A stretch of DNA of 64,000 nucleotides from Nocardioides abyssi (GTDB lineage Bacteria; Actinomycetota; Actinomycetes; Propionibacteriales; Nocardioidaceae): positions 291,493 through 355,492 of the forward strand of contig NZ_JAUHJR010000004.1 in the NCBI RefSeq assembly GCF_030412915.1. Direction: 5' to 3'. Positions 50,849 to 59,085 of this stretch are shown in pieces. The notes below the pieces were generated by a model that was not told the DNA's origin, did no database searches, and saw only the letters and a program-made list of their open reading frames with translations. The position numbers and the translations under genes were made by a program. Numbering within the stretch: position 1 is the stretch's first letter; every line of letters starts with the position of its first letter.

Positions 50849-52011
50849 TGGCCAAGCAGCCAGCCGCGATCGTCGGCATCGGCCAGACCCACCACCGCGC
50901 CAAGCGCGAGGACGTCTCGATGGCGGGCCTGTGCCGCGAGGCGATCGACCGGGCGCTCGCGGACGCGAACGTCTCCCTCGACGACATCGACGCGATCGTC
51001 GTCGGCAAGGCCCCCGACCTGTTCGAGGGCGTGATGATGCCCGAGCTGTTCCTCGCCGAGTCGCTCGGCGCGGCCGGCAAGCCGCTGCTGCGCGTGCACA
51101 CCGCGGGCTCGGTGGGCGGCTCGACCGCGATCGTCGCCGCCTCGCTCGTCCAGGCCGGCGTGCACAAGCGGGTGCTCACCGTGGCCTACGAGAAGCAGTC
51201 GGAGTCCAACGCGATGTGGGCGCTGTCGGTGCCCGTGCCGTTCAACATGCCGGTGCACGCCGGCGCGGGTGGCTACTTCGCCCCGCACGTGCGCTCCTAC
51301 ATCCGCCGCTCCGGCGCGCCGACCCACGTCGGCGCGATCGTCGCGGCCAAGGACCGGCAGAACGCGCTGAGGAACCCCTACGCCCACCTGCGCAACCCCG
51401 ACACCACCGTCGAGTCGGTGCTGGCCTCGCAGGTGCTGTGGGACCCGATCCGGTACGACGAGACCTGCCCCTCCTCCGACGGCGCCTGCGCGATGGTGAT
51501 CGTCGACGAGGACACCGCGGCCGCCTCGCCGAACCCGGCCTGGATCCACGGCACCGTGATGCGCTCGGAGGCCACCACCGCGGCCGAGCGGGACCAGGTG
51601 AACCCGCAGGCCGGCCGCGACGCCGCGGCGTACCTGTGGAAGCAGGCGGGGATCACCAACCCGCTCGAGGAGATCGACGCGGCGGAGATCTACGTGCCGT
51701 TCTCGTGGTTCGAGCCGATGTGGCTGGAGAACCTCGGCTTCACCGCCGAGGGCGAGGGCTGGCGGCTGACCGAGTCCGGCGGCACCGCGATGGACGGCAC
51801 GCTGCCGGTCAACTGCTCCGGCGGGGTGCTCTCCTCCAACCCGATCGGCGCCTCGGGGATGCTCCGCTTCGGCGAGGCCGCGCTCCAGGTCCGGGGTGCC
51901 GCGGGCGAGCACCAGGTCGACGGCGCGCGCCGGGCGCTGGGCCACGCGTACGGCGGCGGGTCGCAGTTCTTCGCCATGTGGGTCGTCGGCGCGGACAAGC
52001 CGAGCAACTGA
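50848..52011 (+). CDS. ltp3: Steroid side-chain thiolase-like aldolase Ltp3
   Basis: Thiolase-fold protein, 387 residues, coupled to ltp4 by an ATGA-type overlap. Blocks: AAIVGIGQTHHRAKREDVSM, HTAGSVGGSTAIVAASLVQA (no nucleophilic Cys in the thiolase position), YDETCPSSDGACAMVIVDED and NCSGGVLSSNPIGASGMLRF. It likely works with Ltp4 and the double DUF35 protein in cleaving branched sterol side chains. The gene order DUF35-ltp4-ltp3 equals Rv3521-Rv3522-Rv3523. Confidence 0.86.
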   Translation: MAKQPAAIVGIGQTHHRAKREDVSMAGLCREAIDRALADANVSLDDIDAIVVGKAPDLFEGVMMPELFLAESLGAAGKPLLRVHTAGSVGGSTAIVAASLVQAGVHKRVLTVAYEKQSESNAMWALSVPVPFNMPVHAGAGGYFAPHVRSYIRRSGAPTHVGAIVAAKDRQNALRNPYAHLRNPDTTVESVLASQVLWDPIRYDETCPSSDGACAMVIVDEDTAAASPNPAWIHGTVMRSEATTAAERDQVNPQAGRDAAAYLWKQAGITNPLEEIDAAEIYVPFSWFEPMWLENLGFTAEGEGWRLTESGGTAMDGTLPVNCSGGVLSSNPIGASGMLRFGEAALQVRGAAGEHQVDGARRALGHAYGGGSQFFAMWVVGADKPSN

Positions 52012-52057
52012 GGCGTCCCATGTCGGCCGGGTGGGGGCGGCGTTCTAGGCTCGGCCC

Positions 52058-52861
52058 GTGATCGAGCTCCGCACCCCCACCCAGGTCGACGAGATGCGCG
52101 CCGCCGGGCGCTTCGTCGCCGACGTCGTCACCGCGCTCGCCGAGGCCGCCGACGTGGGCGTCAACCTGCTCGAGCTCGACGCGCTGGCGCACGACATGAT
52201 CCGCGAGCGCGGCGCGGAGTCCTGCTACATCGACTACCACCCCTCCTTCGGGGCCTCGCCGTTCGGCAAGGTGCTGTGCACGTCGGTCAACGACGCCGTG
52301 CTGCACGGCCTCCCCCACGACTACGTGCTCCAGGACGGCGACCTGCTCAGCGTGGACTTCGCCGCGAGCGTCGACGGCTGGGTCTCCGACTCCGCCTACT
52401 CCTTCGTCGTGGGCAGCGCCCGACCCGAGGACCTCGCGCTCATCGACACCACGCAGCGCGCGCTCGAGGCCGGCATCTCTGCCGCCCAGCCGGGCGGCAA
52501 GATCGGCGACATCTCCCACGCGATCGCGTCGGTCGCGCGCGAGGCCGGGCTGCGGATCAACACCCAGTTCGGCGGCCACGGCGTCGGCCGCACGATGCAC
52601 GGCGACCCGCACATCCCCAACGACGGTCGCCCGGGGCGCGGCTACACGCTCAAGCCCGGCCTGGTCATCGCCATCGAGCCGTGGTTCCTGCACACCACCG
52701 ACGAGATCTTCACCGACGCCGACGGCTGGACCATCCGCAGCCTCGACGGCTCCCGCGGCGCCCACATGGAGCACACGGTCGCCATCACCGAGGACGGCCC
52801 GCTCGTGCTCACCGCCCGCGAGCACGAGCCCGTGCTCAAGGGTGGGCGCGCCCCGGCCTGA
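52058..52861 (+). CDS. map: Type I methionyl aminopeptidase
   Basis: Removes the N-terminal methionine of new proteins, 267 residues. The dinuclear metal ligands are in LLSVDFAASVDGWVSDSA (two Asp), FGGHGVGRTMH (His), AIEPWF and AHMEHTVAI (Glu), and the substrate His is in LHGLPHD. GTG start. It sits among sterol genes, 46 bp after ltp3, and may be a second copy; a housekeeping map is usually next to secY (general knowledge). Confidence 0.93.
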   Translation: MIELRTPTQVDEMRAAGRFVADVVTALAEAADVGVNLLELDALAHDMIRERGAESCYIDYHPSFGASPFGKVLCTSVNDAVLHGLPHDYVLQDGDLLSVDFAASVDGWVSDSAYSFVVGSARPEDLALIDTTQRALEAGISAAQPGGKIGDISHAIASVAREAGLRINTQFGGHGVGRTMHGDPHIPNDGRPGRGYTLKPGLVIAIEPWFLHTTDEIFTDADGWTIRSLDGSRGAHMEHTVAITEDGPLVLTAREHEPVLKGGRAPA

Positions 52862-52915
52862 CGGTCCGGACGCGCCGGTCGTACGCCGCGGGGCCGCCCC
52901 CGCGGCGTACGTCGC

Positions 52916-54157
52916 TCAGGCGTAGCGGACCGGGAGGTCCTTCAGGCCGTTGATCCAGGAGTGCCGCAGCCGCCGCGGCTCGCGCTCCTTGACGATGCCC
53001 GGCGCGTGGTCGGCGAGCGCGTCGAAGATGACCCGGATCTCCTGGCGGGCGAGGTTGGCGCCGAGGCAGTAGTGCGCGCCGTGGCCGCCGAAGCCCAGCT
53101 GCGGGTTGGGGTCGCGGGTGATGTCGAAGCGGAACGGGTCCTCGAAGACGGACTCGTCGAAGTTGGCGCTGGCGTAGAACAGCCCGACGCGCTGGCCCTG
53201 CGCGACGGTCACGCCGCCGACCTCGACGTCGCGCACCGCCGTGCGCTGGAAGACCGTGACCGGGGTGCCCCAGCGGACGACCTCGTCGACCATCGTCGCC
53301 GGCCGCTCGGCCTTCCACAGCTCCCACTGGTCGGGGTTGTCGAGGAAGGCGTTCATGCCGTGCGAGATCGCGTTGCGCGTCGTCTCGTTGCCGGCGACCG
53401 CCAGCAGGATGACGAAGTAGCCGAACTCGTCGTCGGTCAGGCCGCGCTCGCCCTTGTGGGCGTTGAGCAGGCGGGTGATCAGGTCGTCGCGCGGGTTGGC
53501 CTGCCGTTCCGCGGCCATCGTCATCGCGTAGCCGAGGATCTCGGCCGCAGCGACGTCCGGGTCGCCGGGGTAGTCCGGGTCGTCGGAGGCCAGCATCTGG
53601 TTGGACCAGTCGAAGAGCTTGAACCGGTCCTCCATCGGCACCCCGATGAGGTCGGCGATCGCCTGCAGCGGCAGCTCGGCGGCCACCTCCTCCACGAAGT
53701 CGCCCGAGCCGCGCTCGACAGCGTCGTTGACGATCGTGGCCGCCCGCTCGCGCATCAGGTCCTCGAGCTCGTTGATCGAGCGCGGGGTGAAGGCGCGGGA
53801 GACGATCTGGCGGGTGGTCGGGTGCTCCGGCGCGTCCTGGTTGAGCATGATCACGCGCTGCATCTCGACCTGCTCGCGCAGCATCCCCTCGGAGAACCGG
53901 ATGATCGCGCCGTTCTCGGCGTTGGACCAGTCCTTGGAGTTCTTCGAGATCGTCGAGACGTCGGCGTGCCGGGTCACGGCCCAGTAGCCGCTCCCGGACT
54001 CGGGCGCCATGCCGTCGTACGACCCCGGCGCCTGCTCGACCCACGTGAGCGGGCCGCTCTGCCGCATCGCGCGGAACTGCTCGTGCGGCACGGCCTGCTC
54101 GTTGACGAACGGGTCGGTCGGGTCGAATCCCTCGACGAGGACGTCGGTTGCGGTCAC
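52916..54157 (-). CDS. Cytochrome P450 of CYP125 type (second copy)
   Basis: P450, 413 residues. The GTG giving MTATDVLVEGFDPTDPF was chosen because AGGGAG lies 7 bp upstream; the frame extends further. I-helix AGNETTRNAISHG, K-helix EVVRWGTPV, and the heme-binding loop FGGHGAHYCLGANLAR with the ligand Cys are intact. It closely resembles the adjacent CYP125 (for example VTVFQRTA, NFDESVFEDPFRFD, SWINGLKDLPV). Probably a sterol side-chain C26/C27 hydroxylase with altered substrate range; inference. Transcribed leftwards, 58 bp after cyp125. Confidence 0.9.
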   Translation of the reverse strand: MTATDVLVEGFDPTDPFVNEQAVPHEQFRAMRQSGPLTWVEQAPGSYDGMAPESGSGYWAVTRHADVSTISKNSKDWSNAENGAIIRFSEGMLREQVEMQRVIMLNQDAPEHPTTRQIVSRAFTPRSINELEDLMRERAATIVNDAVERGSGDFVEEVAAELPLQAIADLIGVPMEDRFKLFDWSNQMLASDDPDYPGDPDVAAAEILGYAMTMAAERQANPRDDLITRLLNAHKGERGLTDDEFGYFVILLAVAGNETTRNAISHGMNAFLDNPDQWELWKAERPATMVDEVVRWGTPVTVFQRTAVRDVEVGGVTVAQGQRVGLFYASANFDESVFEDPFRFDITRDPNPQLGFGGHGAHYCLGANLARQEIRVIFDALADHAPGIVKEREPRRLRHSWINGLKDLPVRYA

Positions 54158-54215
54158 TGCGTTCTCCCTTTCCTGCATGGTCGGGTCCTGCGAGGTCGAG
54201 CCGGCCCCGAGCACG

Positions 54216-55463
54216 TCACCGGTAGGCGACGCGCAGCTCCTTGACCCCGTTGATCCACGAGCTGCGCAGCTTGCGCGGCTCGGAGAGCTGGGTGACGGTC
54301 ACGTCCCGGTCGGCCAGCGCGCGGAAGATCAGGTCGACCTCCAGGCGGGCGAGGTTCGCGCCGATGCAGTAGTGCGCGCCGTGGCCGCCGAAGGCCTGGT
54401 GCGGGTTGTGGTCGCGGGTGACGTCGAAGCGGAACGGGTCCTCGAAGACGTCCTCGTCGAAGTTGGCGCTCGCGTAGAGCAGCCCGACCCGGTCGCCCTT
54501 CTTGACCTGCTGGCCGCCGACGACCACGTCGTTGGTGGCGGTGCGCTGGAAGACCGTGACCGGCGTGGCCCAGCGGATGATCTCGTCGACCGCGGTCGCC
54601 GGGCGCTCCTTCTTGTACAGCTCCCACTGGTCGGGATGCTGCATGAAGGCGTGCATGCCCCACGTGATCGCGTTGCGGGTGGTCTCGTTGCCGGCGACGG
54701 CGAGCAGGATCATGAAGAACCCGAACTCGTCGTCGGTCAGGCCGCGCCCCTCGTCCCCCTCACCGAGGTTGACGTCGGCGGTGACCAGGCGGGTGAGGAT
54801 GTCATCCTGGGGGTTCGTGCGGCGCTCGTCGGCCAGCGCCATCGAGTAGGCGAGGATCTCCATGAACGCCGTCATCTGGTCGCCCTCGACCTCGGGGTCG
54901 TCGTAGGACAGCATCTGGTTGGACCACTCGAAGAGCTTGCCGCGGTCCTCCTGCGGCACGCCGAGCAGCTCGGCGATCGCCTGCAGCGGCAGCTCGGCGG
55001 CGACGTCCTCGACGAAGTTCCCCTCGCCCTTCGCGATCGCGTCGTCGACGATCTGCTCCGCGCGGGCCTTGAGCCCGTCGTGCAGCGCGTTGATCGCCCG
55101 CGGGGTGAACGCGCGGGAGACGATCTGGCGCAGCTTGGTGTGGTCCGGCGCGTCGTGGTTGATGAGCAGGAAGCCGGTCTGCTCCACCTCCTCGCGGGTC
55201 ATCTCGGGGGCGAAGCGGATGATCACGCCGTTCTCGCGGGTGGAGAAGTTGGCCTGGTCCTTGGAGACCGCCGCGACGTCGGCGTGCCGGCTCAGCGCCC
55301 AGTAGCCGTCGTGGTCCGGGAACCCGGCGCGGGCCGCCTCGTCCTGCGCGATCCAGGAGACCGGCGCAGTCTGCCGCAGGGCCAGGAGCTCCTCGTGGGG
55401 CAGGCGCACGGCCATCACGTCGGGGTCGGTCGGGTCGAACACCGGCACGGCGGTAGAGGTCAC
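54216..55463 (-). CDS. cyp125: Steroid C26-monooxygenase, CYP125-like
   Basis: P450, 415 residues, homologous to CYP125 that oxidises the terminal carbon of the cholesterol or cholestenone side chain. I-helix AGNETTRNAITWG, ExxR in EIIRWATPV, heme loop FGGHGAHYCIGANLAR. It is divergent from fadA5 in the order known from Rv3545c-Rv3546, with two KstR boxes in the intergenic region. The initial aldehyde/acid product would be activated by FadD19. Confidence 0.9.
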   Translation of the reverse strand: MTSTAVPVFDPTDPDVMAVRLPHEELLALRQTAPVSWIAQDEAARAGFPDHDGYWALSRHADVAAVSKDQANFSTRENGVIIRFAPEMTREEVEQTGFLLINHDAPDHTKLRQIVSRAFTPRAINALHDGLKARAEQIVDDAIAKGEGNFVEDVAAELPLQAIAELLGVPQEDRGKLFEWSNQMLSYDDPEVEGDQMTAFMEILAYSMALADERRTNPQDDILTRLVTADVNLGEGDEGRGLTDDEFGFFMILLAVAGNETTRNAITWGMHAFMQHPDQWELYKKERPATAVDEIIRWATPVTVFQRTATNDVVVGGQQVKKGDRVGLLYASANFDEDVFEDPFRFDVTRDHNPHQAFGGHGAHYCIGANLARLEVDLIFRALADRDVTVTQLSEPRKLRSSWINGVKELRVAYR

Positions 55464-55490
55464 GGGCGGTCCTTCGGGGTCGGCGACAAG

Positions 55491-55504
55491 TGAAACACGT
55501 TCTA
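55491..55504. promoter_or_regulatory. KstR-type operator upstream of the cyp125 transcript
   Basis: TGAAACACGTTCTA fits T-NN-AAC-NN-GTT-NN-A at all fixed positions. It lies 28 bp upstream of the cyp125 start. Confidence 0.85.
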
Positions 55505-55580
55505 GTGGCCGAGGTTACATACTGTCGGTACGGAAGGGAAGCGTGGCGGCGTACGTCGTGGACGGATCTTCCCGCAGAAC

Positions 55581-55594
55581 GAGAACCTGTTCTA
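55581..55594. promoter_or_regulatory. KstR-type operator upstream of fadA5
   Basis: GAGAACCTGTTCTA fits the KstR palindrome except at the first base and ends 10 bp before the fadA5 ATG. With the site at 55491-55504 it gives each divergent gene its own operator. Confidence 0.86.
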
Positions 55595-55595
55595 G

Positions 55596-56768
<1,173 letters not shown>

Positions 56769-56812
56769 CGCGGCTGGGTTTTCTGGTCCGGGTCGGGGTC
56801 GGCCGCTGTCGC

Positions 56813-56896
56813 TTCATCTAGGTATGCAGGCGAACCGCCACTCCCCCGTGTGAACTCATCGTGGGGAGTGGCGCTTCATCCAGGTATGCAGGTGAA
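56813..56896. repeat. Left repeat array: two 22-bp sites around a hairpin spacer (62-bp period)
   Basis: Two 22-bp sites, at 56813-56834 and 56875-56896, are in the same direction: TTCATCT/C - AGGTATGC - AG(G)(C/T)GAA, made of 7-bp inverted arms around an 8-bp asymmetric core AGGTATGC. The 40-bp spacer 56835-56874 folds into an 11-bp hairpin: CGCCACTCCCC at 56836-56846 pairs with GGGGAGTGGCG at 56863-56873, with loop CGTGTGAACTCATCGT. The same repeat recurs inverted at 58013-58158 on the other side of the gene. Confidence 0.9.
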
Positions 56897-56952
56897 TTGA
56901 CGGACGCGCCCTGCGGTCACCCGCCGGCGGGCGGACCTCCGGCAACGTCGCG

Positions 56953-57894
56953 TCAACCGGTCAGTCGCAGCGCGCGACGTACCCGAGTGACCGTGCTTCC
57001 CGGACGGTCGTAGTCGGACCAGACCAACCGGATCATCCCCATCCCGCTGACCTCCCGCGCAAGGTCCTCACGCTGCTTCTCCGCGAACACCACCGACCCC
57101 GGGTCCTGCCCCGGTCGGAGCAGCCGGCCGTACTTGGTGCGGCCGTCGAACTCACCGAGCACGCCGTGCCCGGGCCAGCCCCAGTCGGTCGTGGCAACCA
57201 GCACGCCATCGGAGTCGCGCACGGCGTACTGCAGCTCGGGAGCCGGGAGCCCGTGCCTCCAGAAGAGGTAGCGGCCGCGGCTCTCGCCCACCGACTCGGC
57301 GCGACCGTCGGCCATGCGTACGACGACGTGCAGGTGCTGGACGTAGGGCCACCGCGCCATCAGCTCGAACCGGGCGAACAGCTCGGCGTGCTCGACCAGC
57401 CCGCCGCGCAGGAGCGAGTCCATCATCACGAGTGCCCGCTCGTTGTCGGTCCGCGAGCCGGCTTCCAGGACACACCGGTCGGGCGGCAGGACGAGCCGAC
57501 CGTTGCGCACCAGCACCTCGTCCTGGGCGCAGAACCCCTCGTGGTGCACCACATCGCCTTCGATGCGCCCCGGCCCGCCGTCGAGGCGGGTGACGTGCAC
57601 CCGCGTGAGGTCGACGTCCCAGACGTCGACGCCGTGCTCGACGACCCCGGACACGTGGCTCAGGGCGACGCGATCGCCCAGCGAGTCGAGGACCGCGCGG
57701 CTCCGGACGCGGTGCCGACCAACGGGGTCCATCGCATCCCAGAGGTCGGTGAAGGTGTAGTAGCCCCGGCGGAACCGGCGCCACAGACGCTGACGCACCA
57801 TGCGAGTGACGTCGCGGTCCGCGTACCCGGCGCTGCGCGCCTGCGCCCGGGTGAAGAAGCCGATCTCTTCCGCCAGCACTCGCATGGGGTCCAT
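56953..57894 (-). CDS. AbiEi-type antitoxin-domain protein with nuclease-like C-terminus
   Basis: A 313-residue protein. Residues 1-60 look like the AbiEi winged-helix antitoxin domain (FFTRAQARSAGYADRDVTRMV ... WRRFRRGYYTF). Residues about 65-190 carry the AbiEi core (ALSHVSGVVEHGVDVWDV). Residues 195-300 resemble DUF559/Vsr-like PD-(D/E)xK nucleases: ESRGRYLFWRHGLP, VLGEFDGRTKYG, EKQREDLAREVSG and IRLVWSDYDRP. No AbiEii toxin gene is adjacent. It is bracketed by inverted 62-bp repeat arrays. Base composition looks less GC-rich than its neighbours. An alternative ATG lies 9 bp downstream. Confidence 0.8.
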   Translation of the reverse strand: MDPMRVLAEEIGFFTRAQARSAGYADRDVTRMVRQRLWRRFRRGYYTFTDLWDAMDPVGRHRVRSRAVLDSLGDRVALSHVSGVVEHGVDVWDVDLTRVHVTRLDGGPGRIEGDVVHHEGFCAQDEVLVRNGRLVLPPDRCVLEAGSRTDNERALVMMDSLLRGGLVEHAELFARFELMARWPYVQHLHVVVRMADGRAESVGESRGRYLFWRHGLPAPELQYAVRDSDGVLVATTDWGWPGHGVLGEFDGRTKYGRLLRPGQDPGSVVFAEKQREDLAREVSGMGMIRLVWSDYDRPGSTVTRVRRALRLTG

Positions 57895-58012
57895 GCCTGC
57901 ACGGTCGGCCCGACAAGGATGTCGGCGCTCGGTCCGCCGTCGCGGCTGTGGAGAGACACGTCAGACGGCGCCTGGTGGACGGTTTCGGGCCAGCGCGGGA
58001 TGCCGCCGTCGG

Positions 58013-58158
58013 TTCGTCTGCATACCTGGATGAACCACCCCTTCCCATGGTCAGTTCACACGGGGAAGTGGCGGTTCGTCTGCATACCTAGATGAAGCGA
58101 CACTTCCCATGGTCAGTTCACACGGGGAAGTGGCGGTTCATCTGCATAACTAGATGAA
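58013..58158. repeat. Right repeat array: three 22-bp sites with two hairpin spacers (62-bp period)
   Basis: Sites at 58013-58034, 58075-58096 and 58137-58158 are reverse complements of the left sites, so left and right arrays face each other. Spacers of 40 bp at 58035-58074 and 58097-58136 form hairpins with CTTCCC/GGGAAG and CACTTCCC/GGGAAGTG stems. Compared with the left hairpin (CACTCCCC/GGGGAGTG) one C-G pair is a T-A pair, a compensatory change. The loop keeps the reverse of GTGTGAACT. The 118 bp between gene start and the first site show no gene. Confidence 0.9.
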
Positions 58159-58203
58159 GCGACACCCCGACCGACCAACCTCACGGTCAGCCGGGCACAC
58201 ACG

Positions 58204-59085
58204 TCAGGCCCCGTACACAGGCTCCGGCGCAGGCGCGGAGGCGATCAGGTCACGGACGACGGGGCCGAGCTCGGCGGCGTCCCAGCGGGAGCCCTTGTCG
58301 CGGGAGGGGCCGTGGGCCCAGGCGTTCTCGAGGGTGACCTTGCCGCCCTCGATCTCGATGACGCGGCCGGTGACGTCGCCGGCGTCCTCGGAGGCGAGCC
58401 AGGCGACGACAGGCGAGTTGTCCCCGGGCTCGGGCATGGCGGAGGTGTCGAAGGCGCCCTCGGTCATCCGGGTGCGGGCGACGGGGGCGATGGCGTTGAC
58501 GGTGACGCCGTACCGGCCGAGCTCGGCGGCGGCGACGAGGGTGAGCCCGGCGATGCCGGCCTTGGCGGCGGAGTACGTCGCCTGGCCGATCGAGCCCTGG
58601 AGGCCGGCGCCGGAGGAGGTGTTGACGACGCGGGCGGCCCGGGTGCGGCCGGCCTTGGACTCGGCGCGCCAGTAGGCGCCGGCGTGCCGCAGCGGGGCGA
58701 AGTGGCCCTTGAGGTGGACGCGGACGACGGCGTCCCACTCCTCCTCGGAGGTGTTGACGAGCATCCGGTCGCGCACGAACCCGGCGTTGTTGACGAGGAT
58801 GTCCAGCCCGCCGAAGGTGTCGATGGCCTGCTGGACCATCGCCTCGGCGGCGGCGAAGTCGGCCACGTCGGCGCCGTTGACGACCGCCTGGCCGCCCATC
58901 GCCTCGATCTCCGCGACGACGGACTCCGCGGGGGTCTCCCCCGTGCCCTCGCCGGAGAGCGAGACGCCGTAGTCGTTGACGACGACGCGGGCGCCGTGCC
59001 GGGCCAGCTCGAGCGCGTGGGCGCGGCCGATGCCGCGGCCGGCTCCGGTGACGATGGCGACGCGGCCGTCGAGGAGGGTGCTCAT
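58204..59085 (-). CDS. Short-chain dehydrogenase, Rv3548c-like
   Basis: SDR, 293 residues. The NAD(P)-binding motif is IVTGAGRGIGRAHALELARH with VVVNDYGVSLSGEG, typical of multifunctional-enzyme-type hydroxyacyl-CoA dehydrogenases. NNAG is present, and the triad includes NTSSGAG and Y-x3-K (YSAAKAGI). The ATG is within the ipdF stop (ATGA). The order of this gene and ipdF, divergent from echA20, is that of Rv3548c-Rv3549c. Substrate unknown, probably a ring C/D or side-chain hydroxyacyl-CoA. Confidence 0.88.
   Translation of the reverse strand: MSTLLDGRVAIVTGAGRGIGRAHALELARHGARVVVNDYGVSLSGEGTGETPAESVVAEIEAMGGQAVVNGADVADFAAAEAMVQQAIDTFGGLDILVNNAGFVRDRMLVNTSEEEWDAVVRVHLKGHFAPLRHAGAYWRAESKAGRTRAARVVNTSSGAGLQGSIGQATYSAAKAGIAGLTLVAAAELGRYGVTVNAIAPVARTRMTEGAFDTSAMPEPGDNSPVVAWLASEDAGDVTGRVIEIEGGKVTLENAWAHGPSRDKGSRWDAAELGPVVRDLIASAPAPEPVYGA

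Noticed and set aside
56813-58158. CRISPR array
   Set aside because: Only two and three sites, near-identical spacers that form hairpins, and no cas genes; spacers in CRISPR should be unrelated.
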